64,000 nucleotides of DNA from Rhodococcus oryzae. Its GTDB lineage: Bacteria > Actinomycetota > Actinomycetes > Mycobacteriales > Mycobacteriaceae. The stretch spans positions 434,001-498,000 of the forward strand of contig NZ_SUMD01000001.1 of NCBI RefSeq assembly GCF_005049235.1, read 5' to 3'. The notes beneath the pieces are model-generated. The model saw only the letters and a list, made by a program, of their open reading frames with translations, searched no databases and was not told where the DNA came from. A program made the position numbers and the translations under genes. Of the stretch, positions 17,855 through 26,352 are shown one piece after another; within the stretch, counting starts at the first letter, position 1, and each line of letters opens with the position of its first letter.

Positions 17855-20019
17855 GCCACCTCCGTGTCTGATGTCGACTGACGTATCGTCTCCAGCCTCA
17901 CCGCACATGCCTTGAACTCCGGCATCCGGCTCGTCGGGTCGAGAGCCGGGTTGGTCAACAGGTTCGCCCGGCCTGACCCACCGAAGTGGAACGGCAGGAA
18001 CACGGTGTCGAGCCGCATGCTGTCGTCGCAGCGCACGGTCGCCTCGGTCCGGCCCCGCCTGCTCACCACGGCGGCCTGCTGACCCTCGACGAGGCCAACC
18101 CGGTGCGCGGTGTCGGGGTGCACCTGCACGAACATCCCGCCTGCCGCGCGGACCAGTTCGTCGATCCGGCGGGTCTGCGCCCCGGACTGGTAGTGCGCGA
18201 GGACCCGTCCCGTCGTGGCCACCAACGGGAACTCGGCGTCCGTCCCCTCGCTCGGCCCACGGTGCTCCACCGCGACGAAACGCGCCCGGCCGTTCGGTGT
18301 CTCGAATCGATCCAAAAACAAGCGCGGTGTCCCGGGGTGCTCGGGTTCACCCGCGGGGGTGGCCGGGCACGGCCAGTGCAGCGCGGCGCCCTCGTCCAGC
18401 CGGGCGTAGCTGATCCCCGAGTAGTCCGCGACCCCGCCCGCGGAGGCCAACCGGAGTTCCTCGAAGACGGCCTCGGGATCTGTTCCGAACCGACCCGCGG
18501 GCTGGCCGAGCCTGCGCGCGAGCCCGGCGAGTACCTCGAGCTCGGAACGTGGTCCCTCGGGGGCGGGCACGGCGGCCTTGCGACGGAGCACCCTGCCCTC
18601 GAGGCTCGTCATCGTGCCCTCCTCCTCGGCCCACTGCAGGACCGGAAGGACGACGTCCGCCATGGCGGCGGTCTCCGAGAGCAGGAAGTCGTTGACGACC
18701 AACAGGTCCAGCGCGGACAACCGGTCCACGACATGGCCTGCGTGGGGAGCGGACACCGCGAGGTTCGCCCCGTGCACCATCAGCGCGCTCGGCCCACCGG
18801 GCGTGCCGAGCGACTCGAGCAGCTCGTACGCGCTCTTTCCCGGGCCGGGCAGCTCGGCGGGATCGATGCCCCACACCTGTGCGATGTGTACCCGTGCGGC
18901 GGGATCGGTGATCTTGCGGTAGCCGGGCAGCTGATCTGCCTTCTGCCCGTGCTCGCGACCGCCCTGCCCGTTGCCCTGCCCGGTGATGGCGCCGTAACCG
19001 CTGCCCCGGCGGCCGGGCAGGCCGAGGGCAAGGGCCAGGTTGATCACGGCCGAGACGGTGTCGGTCCCGGTCGCGTGCTGCTCGGCCCCCCTGGCCGTCA
19101 GGATGTAGGCACCAGCGTCGGACTGCTGTGCGCGCCACAGGATCTCCACCGTGCGGCGCAGCGCGCTCACCGGTACCCCGGTAACCCGCTCGGTGCGCTC
19201 GGGCCACCACTGCGCCGCGGCCAGCCAGGCATCGTCGAATCCCTCGGTGCGGGCGCCGACGAAGTTGTGGTCGATCCGGCCGTCGAGCACGGCCAGGTGC
19301 AGCAGGCCAAGGGCCAGCGGCAGGTCGGTGCCCGGGCTCAGCTGCAGGTGCACCCCGCCGCCTGCGAGCGCGCGTTCCACGGTCGCCGTGCGCCGGGGGT
19401 CCGCGACGATGAGTCCGCCCGCGTCCGCCGCGGTCGCGAGGTGACCGACGAAGGGCGGCATGGTCTCGGCAACATTGCCGCCGAGGATCAGGATCGCCCG
19501 CGCCGCACCGAGATCGGCCACCGGGAAGGGCAGACCGCGGTCGAGCCCGAAGGCCTTGCCACCCGCCGCCGCAGCCGAGGACATGCAGAACCGGCCGTTG
19601 TAATCGATGTTCGAGGTGCGCAGCGCCACCCGGGCGAACTTGCCCAGCTGGTACGCCTTCTCGTTGGTGAGCCCGCCGCCGCCGAAGATGGCGACGGCGT
19701 CGCGTCCGCCCTTGGCCTGCGCCGCCGCGAAGCCGTCGGCCACGATGTCGAGCGCGGTATCCCAGCTCGCTGGGCGCAGTTCCCCGTCCCGGCGCACCAG
19801 CGGCGCGGTGAGCCGGTTCGGGTTCCGCAGCAGTTCCGCACTGGTCCAGCCCTTCTGGCACAGCCCGCCCCGGTTGGTGGGGAAGCTCCGACCCGTGACC
19901 GTCGCGGTCAGGGCCTGATCCGTTGCCGAGGAGTCCCGCGCGATGTTCATCGCGCACTGGAGTCCGCAGTACGGGCAGTGGGTGGGGGTGGAGACCAGGG
20001 ACGGAACTGCGATGGTCAT
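17851..20019 (-). CDS. nasC: Assimilatory nitrate reductase catalytic subunit
   Basis: A 722-residue molybdopterin oxidoreductase of the NapA/NarB/NasC class that reduces nitrate to nitrite in the cytoplasm. The N-terminal [4Fe-4S] ligands are Cys15, Cys18 and Cys22 (CPYCGLQC) and Cys54 (GGLCQKGW). Further landmarks are RFCMSSAAAAGGKAFG at the active site, GNVAETMPP, YGAITGQGNGQGGREHGQK and the C-terminal molydopterin-dinucleotide binding domain (ATTGRVLAHYQSGAQT). There is no twin-arginine signal, in line with an assimilatory enzyme. There is also no extra C-terminal [2Fe-2S] domain; that function is in nasB. It overlaps narK and nasB by four bases each. Confidence 0.95.
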   Translation of the reverse strand: MTIAVPSLVSTPTHCPYCGLQCAMNIARDSSATDQALTATVTGRSFPTNRGGLCQKGWTSAELLRNPNRLTAPLVRRDGELRPASWDTALDIVADGFAAAQAKGGRDAVAIFGGGGLTNEKAYQLGKFARVALRTSNIDYNGRFCMSSAAAAGGKAFGLDRGLPFPVADLGAARAILILGGNVAETMPPFVGHLATAADAGGLIVADPRRTATVERALAGGGVHLQLSPGTDLPLALGLLHLAVLDGRIDHNFVGARTEGFDDAWLAAAQWWPERTERVTGVPVSALRRTVEILWRAQQSDAGAYILTARGAEQHATGTDTVSAVINLALALGLPGRRGSGYGAITGQGNGQGGREHGQKADQLPGYRKITDPAARVHIAQVWGIDPAELPGPGKSAYELLESLGTPGGPSALMVHGANLAVSAPHAGHVVDRLSALDLLVVNDFLLSETAAMADVVLPVLQWAEEEGTMTSLEGRVLRRKAAVPAPEGPRSELEVLAGLARRLGQPAGRFGTDPEAVFEELRLASAGGVADYSGISYARLDEGAALHWPCPATPAGEPEHPGTPRLFLDRFETPNGRARFVAVEHRGPSEGTDAEFPLVATTGRVLAHYQSGAQTRRIDELVRAAGGMFVQVHPDTAHRVGLVEGQQAAVVSRRGRTEATVRCDDSMRLDTVFLPFHFGGSGRANLLTNPALDPTSRMPEFKACAVRLETIRQSTSDTEVA

Positions 20020-21470
20020 ACCAGCACCGACTCCTCGGTCTCGGTGACGTCCCGGGCCGCCGGGCGGCGCAGGAACACCACATAGGTGACGACGATGCAG
20101 GCCAGGTAGAAGCCGAAGAAGACCCAGAACGCCATGGTCGCGGACTTGGCCGGGCTCAGGTACGAGGCCCGGAGCACCAGGTTGATGCCGACGCCGCCGA
20201 GTCCACCGATCGCGCCTGCGAAGCCGATCAGCGCGCCGGACATGCTGCGGGACCAGGAGGCCTTCTCGACCTTGCTGAGATCGTCCATGCCCTGGGCCTT
20301 GGCCTCGAAGATCGACGGGATGATCTTGTACACCGAGCCGTTGCCGACGCCGGACAGGATGAACAGCGCGATGAAGCCCAGGACCAGGATGGCCAGCGTG
20401 CCGGTGGTCGCCGGGCCGGCCGCCCTGTCGTCGAGGGTGCTCGCGGTGACCACGACCGCCGCGGCCAGCGCCATCGCCGAGAAGGTGTACAGGGTGATCT
20501 TGCCGCCACCGACGCGGTCCGCGAGCTTGCCGCCGATCGGGCGGGCGATCGAGCCGAGCAGCGGTCCGATGAACGCGATCTGAGCGGCGTGCAGCGCGGC
20601 CTGGGCGGGGGTGTCTCCGCCTGCCAGGAAGTTGATCTGCATGACCTGGCCGAAGGCGAAGCTGTAGCCGATGAAGGATCCGAAGGTGCCGATGTACAGG
20701 AAGCTGATGACCCAGGAATCGCGGAACTTGAGCGCCTTGCCCATCGCCCGCAGGTCGGCCTTCTGGTTGCCGAGGTTGTCCATGAACAGCGCGGCGCCGA
20801 TCGCGGCGATGCCGACGAAGACCAGGTAGATGGAGCAGACGATCCAGGGCTCGGTGTTACCGACCGTGGCGATCACGAGCAGGCCGATGAGCTGGATCAA
20901 CGGCACGCCGATGTTGCCGCCGCCCGCGTTCAGGCCGAGGGCCCAGCCCTTGAGGCGCTGCGGGTAGAAGGCGTTGATGTTCGTCATCGAGGAGGCGAAG
21001 TTGCCGCCGCCGACTCCGGCGAGCGCCGCCACCAGCAGGAACGTCGTGTAGGAGGCGCCGGGGTTCAGCATCAGCACCAGGGTCAGCACCAGCGGGACGA
21101 ACAGGACCAGCGCGCTGAACACGGTCCAGTTGCGCCCGCCGAACCGCGCGGTCGCGACGGTGTAGGGGATGCGGAGGATGGAGCCGACCAGGGTCGGGAC
21201 CGCCACCAGGAAGAACTTGCCCGCTGGGTCGATGCCGTAGACATCGGTCGGCATGAACAGGATCATCACCGACCAGATGGACCACACCGAGAAGCCGACA
21301 TGCTCCGCGATGACCGACCAGACGAGATTGCGCTTGGCGATGTCCTTGCCGCCGGCCTCCCAGGCCTCGACGTCCTCGGCATCCCATTCCGCGATGTAGT
21401 GCTTGCGATTCGAGAACTCGTCCTCGAGCGCGCCGGCTGTTGCCGTGGCTTCGTCCGAACGTGTGGTCAC
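20016..21470 (-). CDS. narK: Nitrate/nitrite MFS transporter
   Basis: A 484-residue major facilitator protein with 12 predicted membrane segments. The NarK/NasA signatures are present: GGGNFASSMTNINAFYP (the first nitrate signature, with Gly-rich helix) and GGLGGVGINLVL in the second half. A soluble N-terminal stretch of about 60 residues precedes the first helix. It opens with a GTG preceded by AGGAGG, and is the first gene of the nitrate operon, so it imports nitrate and possibly exports nitrite. The region upstream holds CRP- and GlnR-like sites. Confidence 0.95.
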   Translation of the reverse strand: MTTRSDEATATAGALEDEFSNRKHYIAEWDAEDVEAWEAGGKDIAKRNLVWSVIAEHVGFSVWSIWSVMILFMPTDVYGIDPAGKFFLVAVPTLVGSILRIPYTVATARFGGRNWTVFSALVLFVPLVLTLVLMLNPGASYTTFLLVAALAGVGGGNFASSMTNINAFYPQRLKGWALGLNAGGGNIGVPLIQLIGLLVIATVGNTEPWIVCSIYLVFVGIAAIGAALFMDNLGNQKADLRAMGKALKFRDSWVISFLYIGTFGSFIGYSFAFGQVMQINFLAGGDTPAQAALHAAQIAFIGPLLGSIARPIGGKLADRVGGGKITLYTFSAMALAAAVVVTASTLDDRAAGPATTGTLAILVLGFIALFILSGVGNGSVYKIIPSIFEAKAQGMDDLSKVEKASWSRSMSGALIGFAGAIGGLGGVGINLVLRASYLSPAKSATMAFWVFFGFYLACIVVTYVVFLRRPAARDVTETEESVLV

Positions 21471-21588
21471 CGGGCCTCCTCTATGCGTGGGAGACCTAAA
21501 GGTACGAGTCGGATGTTGCCGAGGTGCTGCCGGTAATGACTCCGGAATGAACTTGCGCTCACGAACACGGAGGTCGGGTGGTGAGGAC

Positions 21589-21614
21589 GTTTCCGCAGGT
21601 AAACGCCATGTTAC
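21589..21614 (-). promoter_or_regulatory. Candidate GlnR box upstream of narK
   Basis: Read on the minus strand the segment is GTAAC-N6-TTTAC-N5-GAAAC, close to the GlnR consensus GTNAC-N6-GAAAC repeated. It lies about 120-145 bases upstream of the narK start. GlnR controls nitrate assimilation in Mycobacterium and Streptomyces, so the location fits. The middle half-site is degenerate and one spacer is short by a base. Confidence 0.5.
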
Positions 21615-21618
21615 GGCG

Positions 21619-21635
21619 TGTGACGACCGGTCACA
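21619..21635. promoter_or_regulatory. CRP-like inverted repeat upstream of narK (off-spaced)
   Basis: TGTGA-N7-TCACA, two perfect CRP half-sites with a spacer one base longer than canonical. It lies between the GlnR-like box and the canonical CRP-type site at 21648-21663. Tandem arrangement suggests real use; the extra base lowers confidence. Confidence 0.4.
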
Positions 21636-21647
21636 GCGGGGTCAAGA

Positions 21648-21663
21648 TGTGACCGGTGTCACA
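21648..21663. promoter_or_regulatory. CRP/GlxR-type site upstream of narK
   Basis: TGTGACCGGTGTCACA matches TGTGA-N6-TCACA exactly, the site bound by actinobacterial CRP-family regulators (Rv3676, GlxR). It lies about 180 bases upstream of narK and runs into the last codon of the convergent-side transporter gene. cAMP or redox control of nitrate uptake is an inference. Confidence 0.55.
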
Positions 21664-22900
21664 GCCAGCTGTCCTCGAGGAACCTCGGTTTGCACGCCAC
21701 GTAGCCCGCGACCAAGATGACCGCGACCGCGCCGAGCAACAGTGCGAACGGCCAGGTCCAGCCGCCGGTCTGGTCGTGCAGGATGCCGAACAGCAGCGGT
21801 CCGATGCAGGCCACCGCGTACCCGAGCCCCTGGGTGAAGCCGGACAGCGCGGCCGAGCCTGCCGCGGTCCGGGTGCGCAGGTTGATCAGCGTCAACGACA
21901 TGGGGAACGTGCTCGGGCCGAGGCCGACCAGCAGGATCCACAGCACGGGGGCCGCCATGGGCGCGAACAGCAGCCCGGCGAATCCGGCCAGGTAGAACAC
22001 CGCGCAGGCGACCACGACGGGGTACGGGTTGGCGATCCGCGCGCACAGGGTGGGCGCCCCGATCGCCGCGATGAATCCGACCGCGGAGAACAGCGCGACC
22101 ATGGCTCCGCCGAATGCCGCGCTCGCACCGGCCTCGGTCAGGATCTTCGGCACCCAGGTGAACATCGAGTACGTGATCAGCGAGGTCATGCCGAACATCC
22201 CGGCCATCCCCCAGGCCACCGGCGAGCGCCACGCCCGGCCGCGCTCGCCGTGCTCCGCGTGCGGTTCCGCGGAGGTGTCGACACGGTCTCGGCCGCGCCT
22301 GCTGATCACGATGCCGACCCAGGGCAGGGCCGCCGCGAAGGCCAGCAACGACCACAGCCCGAGCGAGACGCGCCACCCGTAGGCGTCCGCGACCGGCACC
22401 GCGACGAGCGCGGGCAGGAAGGTGCCGACCTGCACACAGGTGATGTAGATCGTGCTCATCATCGCCACGCGATCGGAGAAATAGCGCTTGACCAGCGGCG
22501 GGATCACCACGTTGCCGATCCCCATACCGCCGAGGGCCAACGCGGAGAGCGCGAGCAGGGCCGCGGTGTCGGACACCATCGAACGGGTCGCGATCCCGAT
22601 GCCGGTCATCAGCATCGCCCCGAGCGCCACCCGCTCCAGACCGAACGTCAAGGCCAGCCGGGGCGTGAGCAGCCCGAAGACGGCGAACATCGCGGTGGGC
22701 AGCATCCCGAAGACACCGACGATGGTGGACCCGAACCCGACGTCCTTGCTGATCTCGTCGAGCAGCGGGGTCAGGGAGGTGACGGCGGTGCGGAGGGTGA
22801 GCGCGGAGAGCACGATCGCGACCAGCACCATCAGCCGGCCGGTGACGAGTGCGCGCCGGTCGATCGGGTGCCGATGCCGTTCGGTCGCTTGCACGGACAC
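21659..22900 (-). CDS. CynX/NimT-family MFS transporter
   Basis: A 413-residue (from the GTG at 22900) 12-helix major facilitator of the cyanate/2-nitroimidazole group. Typical segments are LTLRTAVTSLTPLLDEI, GMGIGNVVIPPLVKRYF and VGLGPSTFPMSLTLINLRTRT. The first membrane helix (LMVLVAIVLSALTLR) begins about 20 residues after this GTG, which has an AACGAGG ribosome binding site; the frame is open further to 23026 but that would cross the divergent promoter. The substrate is unknown; cyanate, nitrate-like anions or drugs are possible. It shares a 104-base control region with a FadR-type regulator. Confidence 0.85.
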   Translation of the reverse strand: MSVQATERHRHPIDRRALVTGRLMVLVAIVLSALTLRTAVTSLTPLLDEISKDVGFGSTIVGVFGMLPTAMFAVFGLLTPRLALTFGLERVALGAMLMTGIGIATRSMVSDTAALLALSALALGGMGIGNVVIPPLVKRYFSDRVAMMSTIYITCVQVGTFLPALVAVPVADAYGWRVSLGLWSLLAFAAALPWVGIVISRRGRDRVDTSAEPHAEHGERGRAWRSPVAWGMAGMFGMTSLITYSMFTWVPKILTEAGASAAFGGAMVALFSAVGFIAAIGAPTLCARIANPYPVVVACAVFYLAGFAGLLFAPMAAPVLWILLVGLGPSTFPMSLTLINLRTRTAAGSAALSGFTQGLGYAVACIGPLLFGILHDQTGGWTWPFALLLGAVAVILVAGYVACKPRFLEDSWL

Positions 22901-22923
22901 CGCACACCTCGTTCCCTCAACAA

Positions 22924-22939
22924 ATGATCGCAAAATCAT
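22924..22939. promoter_or_regulatory. Candidate GntR operator between transporter and regulator
   Basis: ATGAT-N6-ATCAT inverted repeat in the divergent region between the CynX-type transporter and the FadR-type regulator. The region is clearly more AT-rich than its surroundings and holds further ATGAT/GGATG direct repeats. It could let the regulator control both genes. Confidence 0.4.
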
Positions 22940-23004
22940 AGGATGAATGGATGATCCGATGCAACTGAGTATGATGCGCACACGTCTTACCAGAGAGGGA
23001 TCGC

Positions 23005-23682
23005 GTGCAACCCGTACGACGAACAAGCCTCATCGCGCAGGTCACCGACCAGCTGCGCGCGGAGATCGTGTCCGGCCGCTGGCCGACCGGCTCGCGGATT
23101 CCGACCGAGCCGGAACTCGCCGAGCTGACCGGGACCGGGCGCAACACGGTCCGCGAGGCGGTCCAGGCTCTCGTGCACGCAGGCATGCTCGAACGACGTC
23201 AGGGTTCGGGCACCTACGTGATCACCACCAGCGACCTCGGCGGGACGCTCGGCAAGTACTTCGCGGCCGCGCACGAGCGGGACATCCTCGAGCTGCGTCA
23301 GGCCCTCGACGTCACCGCGGCCGCCCTCGCCGCGCGGCGCCGCGACGACACCGACATCGCCACCCTGCGCGATCTGCTCGCGCGCAGGAACCTGCTCTGG
23401 TCCCCCGTCGAGGGTGCGGCCGACACGACGGCGGCCGTCGCGGCCGATCTGGCCCTGCATCGCGCGATCGTCGCGGCCAGCCACAACGAGGTGTACCTCG
23501 AGTTCTACGACTCGCTACTGCCCGCCATCGAGCAGACCATCCTCCGCCACCCCGTCGCGGCCGAGAACTCCTACGAACCCGAGCACGACGAGCTCGTGCA
23601 GGCCGTCATCGACGGCGACAGCGAGCGCGCGGCGACAGCGGCGCGCCGGTTCCTCACCGAGCTCCTGGCCCAGCGCACCTGA
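23005..23682 (+). CDS. FadR-subfamily GntR transcriptional regulator
   Basis: A 225-residue regulator. Residues 1-75 are a GntR winged helix (QLRAEIVSGRWPTGSRIPTE, LAELTGTGRNTVREAVQAL, MLERRQGSGTYVI). From about 90 on it is an all-helical FCD effector domain (ILELRQALDVTAAALAARR, DLALHRAIVAASHN, HDELVQAVIDGD) with metal-binding His/Asp positions typical of the family. It starts at a GTG after GAGAGGGA. It probably controls the divergent transporter; the ligand is unknown. Confidence 0.9.
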   Translation: MQPVRRTSLIAQVTDQLRAEIVSGRWPTGSRIPTEPELAELTGTGRNTVREAVQALVHAGMLERRQGSGTYVITTSDLGGTLGKYFAAAHERDILELRQALDVTAAALAARRRDDTDIATLRDLLARRNLLWSPVEGAADTTAAVAADLALHRAIVAASHNEVYLEFYDSLLPAIEQTILRHPVAAENSYEPEHDELVQAVIDGDSERAATAARRFLTELLAQRT

Positions 23683-23686
23683 GCTG

Positions 23687-24535
23687 CTAGAGCATCAACC
23701 GGATCAGGTCCGCTGTGCGGACCAGGCCGGGCAGCGCCTCGGCCGTCGAGCGCGGATGCAGCGCATGCACCGCCAGACGGAACATCAGGGCGCGCAACAG
23801 CATCTGCGGCCATTCCGGCAGATCTTCCCATCGGGCGATCAGCTCCGCGTCGGCTCCGCCCCAGGACAGCGCATCCACCACGACGACCCCTGCCGCCCAG
23901 GCCACGGGTCGCCAGTACGGGGTGATGTCGGTGATGCCGGGTGCCTCCGAGCCGGAGAACAGGACGGTGCCGAAGAGGTCGCCGTGCACCAACTGGTCGG
24001 GGCTGCGCACCGGCTTGCGTAGCGTCGCGAGTTGCCCGATCAGCTCGACACTGGTCCGGCCGTCGTCGGTGACCGCCTCGAACTGGCCCTTGACCGCCCG
24101 CAGGGGAACCTGCTCCCACGCGGCCCGGTCGGCCGCGACGAACACGTCGACATCCGCCCAGGGCGCCACCGGGGGCTGCACCAGGAACCGCGGCCGCTCG
24201 AGGGTCGCGGTCGCCGCGTGCAGCCGCATCGACAGCGAGACCACCTCGTCGTGCCGCGGCTCAGGGGAACCGCCGATGAATGTGTCTGCCCGCCATCCCG
24301 ATACGACATAGCGTCCGTCGGTTGCCCGGACCGGCCTCGCGATCCGCACCCCGTCCGCGGTCAGCGTCTCGCGCACCTTCGCCGACCATGCGGCGCGGGC
24401 GTGGTCGGCGACCGGCGAGAGAACGACATCGCCGCAACGCCAACCGCCGTCCCAGTCGGCTCCGAGCGGAATCGGAACCGTCTCGCGCAGACCGAAGGTG
24501 GAGCGCACGTGCTCGGGAGGTTCGACAGAGCTCAC
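23687..24535 (-). CDS. TIGR02569 family actinobacterial protein
   Basis: A 282-residue protein, the positional and sequence counterpart of Rv3205c. It resembles aminoglycoside/choline phosphotransferases: LVHGDLFGTVLF corresponds to the HGD catalytic loop and ITDITPYWRPVAWAAGVVVVDAL to the metal-binding region, though the DFE-type motif is degenerate. Members are confined to actinobacteria and have no proven activity. It is downstream of moeZ in the same direction (56-base gap), so co-transcription is possible, and converges with the gntR gene. Confidence 0.8.
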   Translation of the reverse strand: MSSVEPPEHVRSTFGLRETVPIPLGADWDGGWRCGDVVLSPVADHARAAWSAKVRETLTADGVRIARPVRATDGRYVVSGWRADTFIGGSPEPRHDEVVSLSMRLHAATATLERPRFLVQPPVAPWADVDVFVAADRAAWEQVPLRAVKGQFEAVTDDGRTSVELIGQLATLRKPVRSPDQLVHGDLFGTVLFSGSEAPGITDITPYWRPVAWAAGVVVVDALSWGGADAELIARWEDLPEWPQMLLRALMFRLAVHALHPRSTAEALPGLVRTADLIRLML

Positions 24536-24591
24536 GTCAACAACGCTACCGCCGTCAGGCCCGTCGCCCTCCCTGACGCGCCGGGTCTGCC

Positions 24592-25785
24592 TCAGTACAC
24601 CGGCAGCGACTTGTCCACCTGGTTGGCCCAGGCGATCACGCCGCCCTGCAGATGGGTCGCATCGGCGAAGCCCGCCTTCTTCAGCGCGGCCAGCGCCTCG
24701 GCAGACCGGATACCGGTCTTGCAGTGCAGCACGATCGGCCGGTCCTGGGGCAGCTCCGCGAGCGCCTCACCGGACAGGATGCGGTCCTTGGGGATCAGCG
24801 TCGCCCCCGGCAGGTGGACGATGTCCCACTCCACCGGTTCGCGGACGTCGACGATCTCGATCTCCTTGCCCGCGGCCAACATCGCGGCCAGTTCGGGCGC
24901 CGTGATCGTCGAGCCCGCGGCCGCGGCCACGCCCTCATCGGACACCACGCCGCAGAACGCGTCGTAGTCGATGAGCTCGGTGATCGGCTCCCGGGCCGGG
25001 TCACGGCGCAGCTTGATGGTGCGGTAGCTCATCTCGAGGGCGTCGTACACCATGAGCCTGCCGAGCAGCGACTCCCCGATACCGGTGATGAGCTTGATCG
25101 CCTCGGTGGCCATGATCGACCCGATCGAGGCGCAGAGCACGCCGAGCACGCCGCCCTCGGCGCACGACGGCACCATCCCCGGCGGCGGCGCCTCCGGGTA
25201 CAGATCCCGGTAGTTCAGCCCGCGTCCGTCCGGGGCGTCCTCCCAGAACACCGATGCCTGCCCCTCGAACCGATAGATCGAGCCCCAGACGTACGGCTTG
25301 CCCGCGAGCACAGCGGCATCGTTCACCAGATAGCGGGTGGCGAAGTTGTCGGTGCCGTCGAGGATCAGGTCGTACTGCGCGAACAGCTCCACCGCGTTGT
25401 CGGGCTCGAGCCGGAACTGGTGCAGCCGCACCTCGACGTTGGAGTTGATCTCGAGGATGGAGTCGCGAGCGCTCTCGGCCTTGGGCCTGCCGACGTCGGC
25501 CTGCCCGTGGATGACCTGGCGCTGCAGGTTGGACTCGTCGACCTCGTCGAACTCGACGATGCCGATGGTCCCGACGCCCGCGGCAGCCAGGTAGAGCAGC
25601 GCAGGCGACCCGAGCCCGCCCGCACCGATCACCAGCACCCTGGCGTTCTTGATCCGCTTCTGCCCCACCATGCCGACATCGGGGATGATCAGGTGCCTGC
25701 TGTAGCGCGCCACCTCGGCGCGACTCAGCTCGGCCGCGGGTTCGACCAGCGGCGGCAATGAGTTCTTGGACTTCAGGTCAGACAC
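24592..25785 (-). CDS. moeZ: MoeZ: E1-like adenylyltransferase with rhodanese domain
   Basis: A 397-residue sulfur-carrier activating enzyme. The N-terminal ThiF/MoeB domain has the nucleotide-binding VLVIGAGGLGSPALLYLAAAG (cited in part), the RQVIH arginine finger and a dinucleotide-binding Asp in LILDGTDNFATRY. The C-terminal rhodanese domain holds the active Cys near residue 354 in VLHCKTGIRS. Such proteins adenylate and thiocarboxylate MoaD, CysO and ThiS, feeding molybdopterin, cysteine and other pathways. It starts at a GTG after TAGGAG and matches Rv3206c. It adds a second Moco-related function close to the nitrate island. Confidence 0.95.
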   Translation of the reverse strand: MSDLKSKNSLPPLVEPAAELSRAEVARYSRHLIIPDVGMVGQKRIKNARVLVIGAGGLGSPALLYLAAAGVGTIGIVEFDEVDESNLQRQVIHGQADVGRPKAESARDSILEINSNVEVRLHQFRLEPDNAVELFAQYDLILDGTDNFATRYLVNDAAVLAGKPYVWGSIYRFEGQASVFWEDAPDGRGLNYRDLYPEAPPPGMVPSCAEGGVLGVLCASIGSIMATEAIKLITGIGESLLGRLMVYDALEMSYRTIKLRRDPAREPITELIDYDAFCGVVSDEGVAAAAGSTITAPELAAMLAAGKEIEIVDVREPVEWDIVHLPGATLIPKDRILSGEALAELPQDRPIVLHCKTGIRSAEALAALKKAGFADATHLQGGVIAWANQVDKSLPVY

Positions 25786-25901
25786 GACGGCTCCTACGGT
25801 CTACGCGCTCACGCAGCTACAACGCTCCGCACGAGTCCATTCTTCCCCCGGTCGGTTACGGTCGGTCGCCCTGGTACGCACGACGTTCGCGAGGAGTCCC
25901 G

Positions 25902-26348
25902 ATGAGCACCGCCCCGACCACGCCACCCGATCCGGTCTCCTACCGCGCGGAGGTGCCGGTGCGGTGGTCGGACATGGACGTCTTCCAGCACGTCAACCAC
26001 GCCAGGATGGTGACCCTGCTCGAGGAGGCCCGGATCGACTGGCTGCGCAGCGTCGGGCCGGAGGCGTCCGAATTGCTCGGGACCTCGGTGGTGGCGCACA
26101 TCGACGTGCGGTACCGGTCCCCGCTCACCCACGCGGACAGCCCGCTGTCGGTCACGATGTGGATCGAGCGACTGCGCACCGTCGACGTGACCGTGCGCTA
26201 CGAGGTGCGTGCGGCAACGGCGCCAGCGGATTCCCGCCCCGCGGTCGAGGCCGTCACCCAACTGGCCCTCGGCGATCCGCACACCCAGCGGCTGCGCCGC
26301 CTGACCGCGGACGAACGCGCGCTCCTCGCGACCTGGGTGCGCGGCTAG
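25902..26348 (+). CDS. Acyl-CoA thioesterase, hot-dog fold
   Basis: A 148-residue single hot-dog protein of the 4-hydroxybenzoyl-CoA thioesterase/YbgC type. The conserved WSDMDVFQHVNHARMVTLLEEAR region (cited in part: DMDVFQHVNHA) contains the catalytic Asp and substrate loop. VVAHIDVRYRSPLTHADSP is the following strand pair. ATG at 25902 has a GGAG ribosome binding site nine bases upstream; an upstream frame to 25758 is unsupported. It is convergent with the DUF3152 gene (4-base gap). The substrate is unknown. Confidence 0.87.
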   Translation: MSTAPTTPPDPVSYRAEVPVRWSDMDVFQHVNHARMVTLLEEARIDWLRSVGPEASELLGTSVVAHIDVRYRSPLTHADSPLSVTMWIERLRTVDVTVRYEVRAATAPADSRPAVEAVTQLALGDPHTQRLRRLTADERALLATWVRG

Positions 26349-26352
26349 TCGA

